Assembly (NCBI GenBank): GCA_905221605.1
Contig: CAJNDS010001354.1
Coordinates: forward strand, 1 to 21,794
DNA: 21,794 bases
Direction of reading: 5' to 3'
Source of the DNA: Symbiodinium natans
Lineage: Eukaryota; Sar; Dinophyceae; Suessiales; Symbiodiniaceae
Both the position numbers and the translations under genes were made by a program. Under the pieces are notes generated by a model. The model was not told the origin of the DNA and searched no databases. It saw nothing but the letters and a program-made list of their open reading frames with translations. Of the stretch, positions 7,273 to 14,692 are shown in pieces; position 1 is the stretch's first letter; each line of letters begins with the position of its first letter.

Positions 7273-7347
7273 GCAGCACTGCCCGGAACCATGAACCCTA
7301 GTTGTCACATCATCTACGAATTGCTTAAGAACCCCGAAAAACAAAGA
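7273..7347 (+). CDS. Candidate 25-codon exon, strand uncertain
   Basis: TTTCTCCAG acceptor and GTATTC donor, phase 0/0. Reads AALPGTMNPSCHIIY then ELLKNPEKQR. A 93-codon antisense ORF (7174-7455) covers this and the next exon in the mirrored frame without a stop and is also protein-like. Third-position GC content does not decide between them. Confidence 0.42.
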
Positions 7348-7395
7348 GTATTCTTGGGGTTCTTTAGCAAATAGTAGTCGGCTGTAACGCAGCAG

Positions 7396-7449
7396 GAGCG
7401 GGGCCATGCAGGAATCGGATGCCTCGTCGAGCAGCTGGACAAGGACACG
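7396..7449 (+). CDS. Candidate 18-codon exon, strand uncertain
   Basis: GCAGCAG acceptor and GTGCAC donor, phase 0/0. Reads ERGHAGIGCLVEQLDKDT. Would join 7273-7347 in frame. The same antisense caveat applies; on the other strand this DNA reads HRVLVQLLDEASDS. Confidence 0.42.
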
Positions 7450-7575
7450 GTGCACTTTTCAATCTTGTGCTTGTTTTATTTGGAATGTTGGGTTTTGAAG
7501 AGATGTTTAGAGGAGTGAGGATTTGGAGTTTGAGGTTTGGGGTTGAGGGTTTAAGTCTTAGGGTTTGGGGTTCAG

Positions 7576-7669
7576 GGTTCGCCAAGCAGCATCAGCATCA
7601 GTAATTGTGGGAGAAATGAAACAAATTCCAGAGGAGGCTACACAGGAGCATGTTCAGACAGCTTTCCAT
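7576..7669 (+). CDS. Candidate exon, two open frames
   Basis: After GGTTCAG the favoured frame reads SVIVGEMKQIPEEA then TQEHVQTAFH, ending in phase 0 at GTGACA, compatible with the next exon. Another open frame (SISISNCGRNETNS...) runs to 7780. Third-position bias is weak. Confidence 0.4.
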
Positions 7670-7797
7670 GTGACAGTGCTGGGGGAATCCCATATCCTTC
7701 AGTAAAAATTGTGCCGATCGAGAGTGTAAGGTGTAAGCCATATGCTCTACCTCAGGGCTCAGGGGCATTGAATCATTGAGTTTAGGGCTTGGGGTTT

Positions 7798-7850
7798 AGG
7801 GTTTAGGGTTTAGGGTTTAGGGTTTAGGGTTTAGGGTTTAGGGTTTAGGG
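7798..7850 (+). repeat. Interstitial (TTTAGGG)n tract
   Basis: About seven and a half perfect heptamers. It lies 15 bp before the 7866 exon, so the exon acceptor (CTCAG) is outside the tract here. Confidence 0.9.
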
Positions 7851-7865
7851 CGCTTTGCGCCTCAG

Positions 7866-7953
7866 GAGTATCTCAACCACCTGCATCGCTCCTGGAAGTG
7901 GGACGCCTTCTACAAGCTGCAGACCAAGTTGGACCGACTCCAGTTCGACCTGA
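7866..7953 (+). CDS. Exon, helical, Trp/Leu-rich, unknown family
   Basis: GCGCCTCAG acceptor, then EYLNHLHRSWKWDAF and YKLQTKLDRLQFDL, donor GTATGC at 7954. About 25 of 29 third positions are G or C, which fixes the strand although the antisense is also open. Amphipathic helices are likely. The 3' edge contains CTGAGTATG twice, 21 bp apart, so an alternative donor exists. Confidence 0.7.
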
Positions 7954-7976
7954 GTATGCTGCCTGGATGCTGAGTA

Positions 7977-8056
7977 TGGTTTAGGGTTTAGGGTTTAGGG
8001 TTTAGGGTTTAGGGTTTAGGGTTTAGGGTTTAGGGTTTAGGGTTTAGGGTTTAGGG
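7977..8056 (+). repeat. Interstitial (TTTAGGG)n tract
   Basis: About eleven perfect heptamers, starting a few bases after the second CTGAGTATG at the exon end. Confidence 0.9.
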
Positions 8057-8072
8057 CTGGAGGTTCCCCGTT

Positions 8073-8140
8073 GTACTAACAGTCCTTGATAGGGATTATG
8101 GTACCCTCTATTATAATCCCTATTAAGGACTGTTCGTGTA
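8073..8140. mobile_element. Short palindromic element, family B
   Basis: AACAGTCCTTGATAGGGATTAT on the left and ATAATCCCTATTAAGGACTGTT on the right form a near-perfect stem around GGTACCCTCTATT. A related longer copy is at 14173-14276. Confidence 0.65.
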
Positions 8141-8769
8141 AGGGGGAAACATCCCACAGTATGGATGTCGCTGAATACAGCTCGTATGTAAAGTCATACT
8201 GAGCTCCGCGGAGCTCATCCATCGCTGCAGTTGAACATTGAGAAGTTAGAGCCCTCAAAAGAGCGCCCGGACCCCAAAACCTCAAGCCCGAGTACGCCCA
8301 AAGCCCAAGCCCAAAACGCCAGAATTCCGAATCAAAGAGAGCTACTTCAACTCCAACCAAAATACCAACAATATATCCTCCAAGTTTAAAATCCAACAGC
8401 ACAGGTTGGGTGTGGTACCAGAAGCCCAGAAGGAGCAATTGGCAAGTGCCGAGGTGAAAAGGCGCGGTTGAAAAGGGGGTTTGTGTTTAGGATTTGGAGC
8501 CTTAAACCCGAAAACCCCAAATCCCAAACCCTATACCCTAAGCCCTAAACCCTAAACCCTAGACCCTAGACCCTAGGCCGTTTAAGGTTTATGGGGCCTC
8601 GGAAGCCGCATGGCTCTAGGCGTTTGGGGCTTCGGGGTTACCCCCACCCTGAGCGCGTGTTCGGGCTTACAATGGTAAACAATAAACCGTAAACGCCTAA
8701 ACCCTAAGCCTAAACCCTAAACCCTAAACCCTTAAACCCTAAACCCCTAAAGCCCTTACAACCTTTAAG
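8141..8769. other. Intron-like region with weak exon candidates
   Basis: Possible coding pieces on +: 8160-8183 (donor GTATGT, MDVAEYSS), 8231-8386 (52 open codons, Pro/Gln-rich, starting LNIEKLEPSKERPD) and 8430-8453 (KEQLASAE before GTGAAA). 8600-8674 ends PERVFGLTM at GTAAAC. CCCTAAA arrays lie at 8526-8572 and 8695-8750. A 120-codon antisense ORF spans 8076-8438. None is strong. Confidence 0.3.
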
Positions 8770-8849
8770 CCCTTCGTGAAGGCGCCTGGGCAGCAGCTCG
8801 CCCTTTACCAGGGCTCCTGGGCCTTCTGTTTCGTCCTTTTGCGAGCTAG
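8770..8849 (+). CDS. Exon, hydrophobic C-terminal half, unknown family
   Basis: CCTTTAAG acceptor, then PFVKAPGQQLALYQGS and WAFCFVLLRA, two bases, then GTTTAG. Third positions are strongly G/C. WAFCFVLL could be a buried strand or helix. Clear border to the heptamer repeat on the right. Confidence 0.7.
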
Positions 8850-8997
8850 GTTTAGGGTTTAGGGTTTATAGAAATAGTATAGGGTTTGGGCCCCAAAAAG
8901 TTTTGAGCGAAAGTTTTTGTTTTAGATATTAGGTTTTAGTTTTCGGGGTCGGCGTGGGGGCGGGGGACACGGGGGTGGGTGGTTCGGGGGACCCGAT

Positions 8998-9265
8998 TTC
9001 GTAATTTGGTACTCCGAGGAAGCCCGGCTTCGTAATTTAGTATTCGGGGGAGGCCCGGCTTCGTAATTTAATATTCGGGGGAAGCCCGGCTTCGTAATTT
9101 AGCATTCGGGGGAAGGCCCGGCTTCGTAATCTAGTATTCGGGGAAGGCCCGGTAATTCAGTATTCCGCGGAGGCCCGGCTTCGTAATTTAATATTGGGGG
9201 GAAGCCCGGCTTCGTAATTTAGTATTCGGGTGAAGCCCGGCTTCGTAATTTAATATTGGGGGGAA
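8998..9265. repeat. 31-bp tandem repeat array with palindromic junctions
   Basis: About nine copies of a 31-bp unit, TTCGTAATTTAGTATTCGGG followed by GGAAGCCCGGC, with one 27-bp truncated copy near 9151. Each junction forms GAAGCCCGGCTTC, a 13-base near-palindrome. No coding sense. Confidence 0.85.
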
Positions 9266-9520
9266 GAGAGGGGGCGGAATTAGGGGGGGGGGGGGTGGGA
9301 GGGCGGGGGAGGGGGTTTGGGACGGGGGGAGTGGGAGGGGAGGAAGAGGAGGAGGAAGGGGAGGAGGAAGGGGAGAAGGAAGGGGAGGAGGAAGGGGAGG
9401 AGGAAGGGGAGGAGGAAGGGGAGGAGGAAGGGGAGGAGGAAGGGGAGGAGGAAGGGGGGGGGAGGGGGGAGGGGGGAGGGTGGGGAGGGCGCGGGAGGGG
9501 GGCTAGGAGGGCGAGGTTTG
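9266..9520. repeat. Purine-only G/A tract with 12-bp repeats
   Basis: The + strand is almost entirely G and A. 9351-9450 repeats GAGGAGGAAGGG. ORFs read through it on both strands (Glu/Gly, Arg/Lys/Gly or Pro/Leu repeats) because the unit length is divisible by three; they are artefacts. Confidence 0.85.
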
Positions 9521-9978
9521 AATAAATTGAGCATTTGGCCTCAGACTTAAACTCAGCTTGTCAGCTGTTTAGACAAATAACTTGAAAACTCAGAATGATA
9601 CCACATACAATTTCTATTTATTTTGTCTTGAGGGTTTAGGGTTTAGAAGCTTAGGGTTTAGAAGCTTAGGGCTCAGAAGCTTAGGATGTAGAAGTTCAGG
9701 ATTTAGAAGTTTAGGGTTTTTTAGGGGTTTTAGGGGTTTTAGGGTTTTTAGGGGTTTAACAACAGGGTCTACTAAGCTCCTTAGCCGGGCGCAAGTGGTG
9801 GTGACGAGCTTTGGGAAGCTTTAGGACTGGAAGATTTCGGGCTTGAGCACGGTTTACGGTTTAGGGTTTAGGGTTTAGGGTCTAGGGTCTAGGGTTTAGG
9901 GTTTAGGGTTTAGGGTTTGAGCCTTGTTAAAAGCATGCTTGGTCGGTCAAAGCACGTGTTCCCAAATGGCCGCTTTCC
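9521..9978. other. Intron-like; possible exon near 9780-9851
   Basis: 9633-9756 holds variant units (TTTAGAAGCTTAGGG, TTTTAGGGG). A piece at 9783-9851 before GTTTAC reads PGASGGDELWEALGL then EDFGLEH; an overlapping frame reads TKLLSRAQVVVTSFGK. One may be an exon. Heptamers at 9853-9917 follow. Confidence 0.35.
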
Positions 9979-11380
9979 TAAGCTCCAGACGCTTGCCAAA
10001 CCCTTCGCCCCAGTGATTGTGCAGATGTGATGAGGCGGGAGGCGAGCATCATGATCATCAGCTGGTTGAGTTTTCGGTCAAAGCCACCCCCCCCCCCCCC
10101 CCCCCCCCCTAAGCTCTCGCCCCAAGGATTGTGCAGATGTGACGAGGCGGGAGGCGAGCATCATGATCATCAGCTGGGTGATCTTTCCGGTCAAGCGGCC
10201 CCCTTAAGCCGCTTGCCAAACCCTTCGCCCCAGTCATTGTGCAGATGGGACGAGGCGGAAGGCGAGCATCATGAGCATCAGCTGGGTGATGTTTCCTGTC
10301 AAGCGGCCCGGTAAGCTCCAGACGCTTGCCAAACCCTTCGCCCCAGTGATTGTGCAGATGTGACGAGGCGGGAGTTTCCGGTCAAGCGGCCCCCTTAAGC
10401 TCCAGACGCTTGCCAAACCCTTCGCCCCAGTGATTGTGCAGATGCGACGAGGCAGGATGCGAGCATCGTGAGCATCAGATGGGTGATTTTTCCGGTCAAG
10501 CGGCCCCCTAAGCTCCAGGCGCTTGCCAAACCCTTCGCCCCAGTGATTGTGCAGATGTGACGAGGCAGGGGGCGAGCATCATGAGCATCAGCTGGGTGAT
10601 TTTTCCGGTCAAGCGGCCCCCTAAGCTCCAGACGTCTGCCAAACCCTTCGCCCCAGTGATTGTGCAGACGTGACGAGGCGGCTGGCGGGCATCATGAGCA
10701 TCAGCTGGGTGATTTTTCCAGTCAAGCGGCCCCCCAAGCTCCAGACGCTTGCGTCCCAGTGATTGTGCAGACGTGACGAGGCGGCAGGCGAGCATCATGA
10801 GCATCAGCTGGGTGATTTTCCCAGTCAAGCGGCCCCCTAAGCTCCAGACGCTTGCCAAACTCTTCGCCCCAGTGATTGTGCAGATGTGACAAGGCGGGAG
10901 GCGAGCATCATGAGCATCAGCTGGGTGATTTTTCCGGTCAAGCGGCCCCCTAAGCTCCAGACGCTTGCCAAACCCTTCGCCCCAGTGATTGTACAGATGT
11001 GACGAGGGGGGAGGCGAGCATCATGAGCATCAGCTGGGTGATTTTTCCGGTCAAGCGGCCCCCTAAGCTCCAGACGCTTGCCAAACCCCTTCGCCCCAGT
11101 CATTGTGCAGATGTGACGAGGCGGGAGGCGAGCATCATGAGCATCAGCTGCGCTTGCCAAACCCCTTCGCCCCAGTGGTTGTGCAGATGTGACGAGGCGG
11201 GAGGGGGAGGCGAGCATCATGAGCATGGGCTGGGTGATTTTCCGGTCAAGTGATTTGGCAGATGTGACGAGGCGGGAGGCGAGCATCATGAGCATCAGCT
11301 GGGTGATTTTTCCGGTCAAGCGGCCCCCTAAGCTCCAGACGCTTGCCAAATCCTTCGCCCCAGTGATTGTGCAGATGTAA
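9979..11380 (+). repeat. 113-bp tandem array amplifying an exon-like unit
   Basis: About thirteen full or partial copies of a unit of about 113 bp. Each holds a 44-nt exon-like core (KLQTLAKPFAPVIVQM with the AAG before it), a GTGACGAGGCGGGAGGCGAG stretch, and a tail CCGGTCAAGCGGCCCCCT that leads into the next TAAG acceptor. Copies differ by substitutions and deletions (10111, 10201, 10745, 11150, 11250). A run of about 21 C interrupts it at 10088. ORFs on the minus strand (SLGGRLTGKITQLMLMM...) are repeat shadows. Confidence 0.9.
11333..11376 (+). CDS. Last copy of the amplified exon
   Basis: CCCTAAG acceptor, LQTLAKSFAPVIVQ plus two bases, then GTAAAC, a better donor than the GTGACG of the other copies, leading into a CCCTAAA array. 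A GTGATT inside the core is an alternative donor that would end the exon in phase 0, as the 11445 exon needs. Which copy or copies are spliced cannot be told. Confidence 0.4.
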
Positions 11381-11444
11381 ACCCTAAACCCCAAACCCTA
11401 ACCCAATCCCTAAACCCTAAAACCCAACCCTACACCACAACAAG

Positions 11445-11525
11445 GCCCAGTCTCCGCCTGAGGCTTTGTACCAGTCCTTTGTCACGGACGTGCTTCAAGG
11501 CGTGCTCTATCAGAGGACGCGGTCG
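11445..11525 (+). CDS. Exon, helical, unknown family
   Basis: CAACAAG acceptor, then AQSPPEALYQSFVTDV and LQGVLYQRTRS. GT donors at 11522 (GTCGGT) and 11526 (GTGGGC); the frame stays open to a TAG at about 11565 (VGWEEGSRLQGGF). GC-rich third positions. The strongest island right after the 113-bp array. Confidence 0.68.
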
Positions 11526-11764
11526 GTGGGCTGGGAGGAGGGTTCGCGGCTACAGGGGGGCTTTTAGGGCTTAATTCTAAGTTGACGGCACCTCCAAACC
11601 CAAACCCCAGAACCGAAACTCCGACCTCCATGTTTCTCGACTGTTTTTGTGGGGACTGGCACTTGGATTTAGGGGCTGGGGCTTAGAATTCTAGGGTTTA
11701 GGGTTTTAGGGTTTAGGGTTTTTGGGTTTAGGGTTTAGGGTTTAGGGTTTAGGGTTTAGGGTTT
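11526..11764. other. Intron-like, heptamer tract at its end
   Basis: Unique sequence to about 11690, then degenerate and perfect TTTAGGG units to 11764. No exon supported. Confidence 0.5.
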
Positions 11765-11852
11765 GGGGATAGTTTATGTCTTCCCCTGCTGGGTTTCAGA
11801 GGATCCATTTTCAGGACTTAGGGTTTAGGGTTTAGGGTTTAGGCTTTTGAAG

Positions 11853-11909
11853 GGCCATCCGAGTATGCTTCTCCACTTTCCCGTGGCTGAAAAAAAGCAA
11901 CATGGCAAG
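11853..11909 (+). CDS. Duplicated 57-nt exon, copy 1
   Basis: TTTTGAAG acceptor and GTTGGT donor. Reads GHPSMLLHFPVAEKKQHGK in phase 0/0, so including none, one or both copies keeps the frame. Confidence 0.42.
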
Positions 11910-12004
11910 GTTGGTCCTTGTTTTTTTGGAAGGGTGTTGCAAAAGCAGGTGGGTTAGAATCGAAGAAGTGTTAGCAAACCCTCAGCCCTAAACCCCTCAA
12001 CAAG

Positions 12005-12108
12005 GTTTAGGGTTTAGGGTTTAGGGTTTAGGGTTTAGGGTTTAGGGTTTAGGGTTTAGGGTTTAGGGTTTAGGGTTTAGGGTTTAGGGTTTAGGGTTTA
12101 GGGTTTAG
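12005..12108 (+). repeat. Interstitial (TTTAGGG)15 tract
   Basis: Fifteen perfect heptamers between the two duplicated segments. Confidence 0.93.
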
Positions 12109-12193
12109 CCCTGGGGATAGTTTATGTCTTCCCGTGCTGGGTTTCAGAGGATCCATTTTCAGGACTTAGGGTTTAGGGTTTAGGGTTTTAAAG

Positions 12194-12250
12194 GGCCATC
12201 CGAGTATGCTTCTCCACTTTCCCGTGGCTGAAAAAAAGCAACATGGCAAG
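12194..12250 (+). CDS. Duplicated 57-nt exon, copy 2
   Basis: Same 19 residues as copy 1. The acceptor context is TTTTAAAG, altered by a change in the adjacent heptamers. Donor GTTGGT conserved. Confidence 0.42.
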
Positions 12251-12427
12251 GTTGGTCCTTGTTTTTTTGGAAGGGTGTTGCAAAAGCAGGTGGGTTAGAA
12301 TCGAAGAAGTGTTAGCAAACCCTCAGCCCTAAACCCCTCAACAAGGTTTAGGGTTTAGGGTTTAGCGTTTAGGATTTAGGGTTTTGCCCCTTAACCCCTA
12401 ACCCCCATTTCCCCTCTTGCCTGCAAG

Positions 12428-12512
12428 CTAAAGGATCCTCTTGAATCCCTCTTTGAGACCCCCAGACACTGGGCTCTTGCTACGGATCATGAGCTTAGGC
12501 ACCGCCATTGCG
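12428..12512 (+). CDS. Exon candidate, unknown family
   Basis: CCTGCAAG acceptor, then LKDPLESLFETPRHWA and LATDHELRHRHC plus one base, donor GTAACA. Its phase-1 end fits the two-base lead of the 13287 exon. A shorter overlapping frame (TGLLLRIMSLGTAIA) from 12466 ends at the same donor and is less favoured. Confidence 0.5.
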
Positions 12513-13286
12513 GTAACAAGCACCCAGCTTCGCTGCCCCAAACCCAGTCTAAACCCCAAGCCCTAAACCCCAAACCCCAAACCCCAAACCCTAAACCCTA
12601 AACCCCAAACCCTAAACCCTAAACCCTAAACCCTAAACCCTAAACCCTAAACCCTAAACCCTAAACCCTAAACCCCAAGCCCTAAACCCCAAACCCCAAG
12701 CCCTAAGCGCTTTAGCCCCAAGCCCTAAGCGAACAGTCTGGGGAACGGGAGGACCTCCCAAGCTTTGCTCCAGTTTCAAGGCCAAGGCCCGGGTGCTTTC
12801 GGGACCTTTGGAGGGTTCAGAGGGTTGAGGGTTTGTGGCTCAAGGGTTTAGGATTTAGGGTGCAGGATTTAGGGTTCAGAGTTGAGGGTTTCGGTTTAGG
12901 GCTGAGGGTTGAGGGTTTATGGGGTGTTTGGGCGGGTTTAGGGGTCCTAGGGCCCGAGTCTTTAGGATTGAGGAGGCTTTTGGGTGGGAGTCCTGAGGGC
13001 CTGAACGCTTCGATGGGAAGTCTTGAGGCGGCAATGAGATTGAGGACTTGAGAGGCCCCCCGAGGGATGGTGTAGCTTGGTTTTGGTTTAGGGTTTAGGG
13101 TTTAGGGTTTTAGGGTTTTAGGCTTGTAGGCTTGTAGGCTTGTAGGCTTGTAGGGTTTGGGGTTCAGGGTTTAGGGTTGTAGGGTTCATGTAGAGGCCAC
13201 AAGTATATAGAACCTGGAGCCAACAACGAGCCTGAAACCTAAATCCTAATTCCTAAACCTTAAAACCCTAAGTCTCTGAGCGCGAG
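12513..13286. other. Intron: CCCTAAA array and degenerate GGGTTTAG-type DNA
   Basis: 12552-12730 is a CCCTAAA/CCCCAAA array. 12835-12960 is degenerate TTTAGGG/TTGAGGG. 13116-13153 repeats the octamer GGCTTGTA five times. A possible piece at 12986-13051 (GLNASMGSLEAAMRLRT) does not fit the phase of its neighbours. Confidence 0.5.
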
Positions 13287-13391
13287 GCTACATGTGCGAG
13301 GGCTGCAAGCAGCAGAGCGCCATCGATCGGGCGTGTGCGGACGTCCGGACCGTCATGGACGAGGCGAAGCCGCGGCTTCCAACTGCTCATG
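13287..13391 (+). CDS. Exon, Cys-containing helical segment
   Basis: GCGCGAG acceptor. With a two-base lead it reads YMCEGCKQQSAIDRA, CADVRTVMDEAKPRL, and then PTAH plus one base at GTTTTT. GC-rich third positions. One CxxC is present; no zinc-finger pattern is complete. The donor lies immediately before a T15 and G24 homopolymer. Confidence 0.65.
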
Positions 13392-13620
13392 GTTTTTTTT
13401 TTTTTTTGTGCCCGGGGGGGGGGGGGGGGGGGGGGGGTAGGGTTAGGGTTTGGGGGTTTTGGGTTTGGGGTTTGGGGTTGGGTTTGGGGTTTGGGGTTTG
13501 GGTTTGGGGTTTGGGGTTTGGGGTTTGGGGTTTGGGGTTTGGGGTTTGGGGTTTGGGGTTTGGGGTTTGGGGTTTGGCGTGTGGGGTGTGGGGTGTGGGG
13601 TGTGGGGTGTGGGGTTTAGG
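13392..13620 (+). repeat. T15-G24 homopolymers and (TTTGGGG)n array
   Basis: T run, then an unbroken G run of about 24, then about 18 units of TTTGGGG (a T-to-G variant of the heptamer), then four to five GTGTGGG units. Gly/Leu/Val/Trp ORFs over it are artefacts. Confidence 0.9.
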
Positions 13621-13665
13621 GATGGTTTAGGGTTTAGGGTTTAGGGTTCAAGGTTCAGGGTTGAG

Positions 13666-13917
13666 GAGGGCTCCAAGATGCTCGGCACTTGGGGTCGGGG
13701 TGGACCCTTCTTGGCAGGCTGCACGCGAATCCATGAGGAATATGAACCCTGAACCCTAAACCCTAAACTTGCTGCGGTAGCCAAAAAAGGAGGCCTGTCG
13801 AGAGTGCGACAGCGCTACTGTGGCAAGAAGCTGTCAGCGGAAGAGGAAACTCATCGGTTTAGGGAGCCCTGAGCATCGTTGCTGTTGCAATCCCAGACCC
13901 CTGGGAGGATCCAAAAA
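13666..13917 (+). CDS. One or two exon candidates, frame unresolved
   Basis: After GGTTGAG at 13665 two frames are open (GSKMLGTWGRGGPF... or GLQDARHLGSGWTL...); the second fits the phase of the previous exon. After GCGGTAG at 13780 one frame reads KKGGLSRVRQRYCGKK then LSAEEETHR to GTTTAG at 13857. Immediately after that TTTAG another frame reads GALSIVAVAIPDPWE to GTAGAT at 13918. The two cannot both be joined through a 6-base gap. Confidence 0.35.
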
Positions 13918-14040
13918 GTAGATCCCCTTAAGCGTTCCCAAGAATGACCCAAAAGCAGAAAGGGGCACCATTTGGGAGCTCTACTTGCTGGATCCTTCCA
14001 GGGTCTGGGGTACAGAGCTGACCCACTTCTTTCCCGACAG

Positions 14041-14124
14041 GTGCTGCAGGGGGTCCGCGCTCGTCTGGTGGAGCCTGTGTGGGAGATCCTCCAAGCAGAA
14101 AGCAAGGCTCCTCCTTCGGTTCAG
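14041..14124 (+). CDS. Exon, helical, perfect borders
   Basis: TTTCCCGACAG acceptor and GTTGGG donor. 28 codons in phase 0/0: VLQGVRARLVEPVWEILQ then AESKAPPSVQ. The polypyrimidine-CAG acceptor is the best in the window. The overlapping 84-codon antisense ORF (13851-14105) is judged a shadow. The end resembles other exon ends with an AP-x-P/W pattern. Confidence 0.75.
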
Positions 14125-14172
14125 GTTGGGATGTTCCCCTGAGGGTTTAGCGCTTAGGGTTTAGGATCCTAT

Positions 14173-14276
14173 CCTATCAGTCCTTAAGAAGGAATATAGA
14201 TACCCTCTATTATAGTCCTTCATAGGGACGATAATAGGGGGGTACTAGAATCCCTATTAAGGACGGTTAGTATAAG
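14173..14276. mobile_element. Longer palindromic element, family B
   Basis: Left TATCAGTCCTTAAGAAGGAAT, right AATCCCTATTAAGGACGGTTA. The centre holds a second nested palindrome (CTATTATAGTCC...GGGACGATAATAG). Shares termini and TACCCTCTATTATA with the element at 8073. Confidence 0.6.
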
Positions 14277-14652
14277 GCTGAACATCAGGTTGAAGCTTTC
14301 GGGTTGCAGAGCTTAGGGCTGCAGAGTTTAGGGTTTGGGGTTTAGGGCTTAGGGCTAAGGGTTGCAGAAGACAGCTTCTCTGTCAGACAGGCTCCCCGGG
14401 GGGTTTAGAGTGTGGAGCTTTGAGCCAGGGATGTCTGAGCCGCAAAGCCCAAGTCCTCAGCACCAAAGCCGGCAAGCCGCATGAATTGCTGGGGTCCCAA
14501 CTTGACTCAGGGGCGCAGTAGGGTTTTGGGGGTTTAGGGAGTTTTCGGGGTTTCAGGATTTTGTAGGGCTGTTAGAGGTTGAGGGCTTTTAGGGTTTTAG
14601 GGGTTTTGGGCTTTTAGGCTAGTTAGCGCTTATCGGTTCTGACCTGCCCTAG
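14277..14652. other. Intron-like, one weak exon candidate
   Basis: After GGTTGCAG at 14367 a frame reads KTASLSDRLPG to GTTTAG at 14403 and stays open to a TGA at about 14482. 14519-14620 is degenerate TTTAGGG/TTTTAGG sequence. Confidence 0.35.
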
Positions 14653-14692
14653 GAGCTGGCAGGAGAGGAGTGCGTCAACATCGCTGCCTGGC
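14653..14692 (+). CDS. Candidate short exon
   Basis: TGCCCTAG acceptor, ELAGEECVNIAAW plus one base, donor GTGCGC. In frame it meets a stop 12 bases later, so it could also be a terminal exon (ending AWRALF). Confidence 0.45.

Larger units (their letters stand above)
11765..12345 (+). repeat. Direct duplication of a 240-bp segment
   Basis: GGGGATAGTTTATGTC... to ...CCCTCAACAAGG is present at 11765-12004 and 12113-12345, nearly identical. The copies differ mainly in the internal heptamer count and one C/G change (CCCCTGC versus CCCGTGC). They are separated by a perfect heptamer tract. Each copy holds a 57-nt exon candidate. Confidence 0.92.

Noticed and set aside
8076-8438. 120-codon antisense ORF
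   Set aside because: Spans a palindromic element and a low-bias region. Part of it (MDELRGAQYDFTYELYS) looks protein-like, but there is no supporting partner exon on that strand.
9256-9550. Three ORFs (Glu/Gly, Arg/Lys and Pro/Leu repeats)
   Set aside because: All cover the purine tract with 12-bp periodicity; open in several frames on both strands, no splice or start support.
9582-9824. 80-codon ORF with repeated FRSLG
   Set aside because: Translation of variant units TTTAGAAGCTTAGGG; only the last part (SRAQVVVTSFG) may be real coding sequence and is noted as uncertain.
10234-11394. Minus-strand ORFs up to 185 codons with repeated SLGGRLTGKITQLMLMML
   Set aside because: Shadows of the 113-bp tandem array; the frame changes between units and the peptide is just the repeat read backwards.
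13292-13644. Gly/Leu/Val/Trp repeat ORFs (GVWGLGF)
   Set aside because: Translation of TTTGGGG and GTGTGGG arrays after a G homopolymer. Only the first 35 codons of one of them are kept, as an exon.
13770-13800. Dinoflagellate spliced-leader-like sequence (CGGTAGCCA)
   Set aside because: Only nine bases agree with the known leader; the following part (AAAAAAGG) does not. No other leader-like sequence was found in the window.
13851-14105. 84-codon antisense ORF
   Set aside because: Overlaps the well bordered sense exon 14041-14124, is Arg/Ser/Pro-rich as expected for an off-frame reading of GC-rich DNA, and has no better splice borders.
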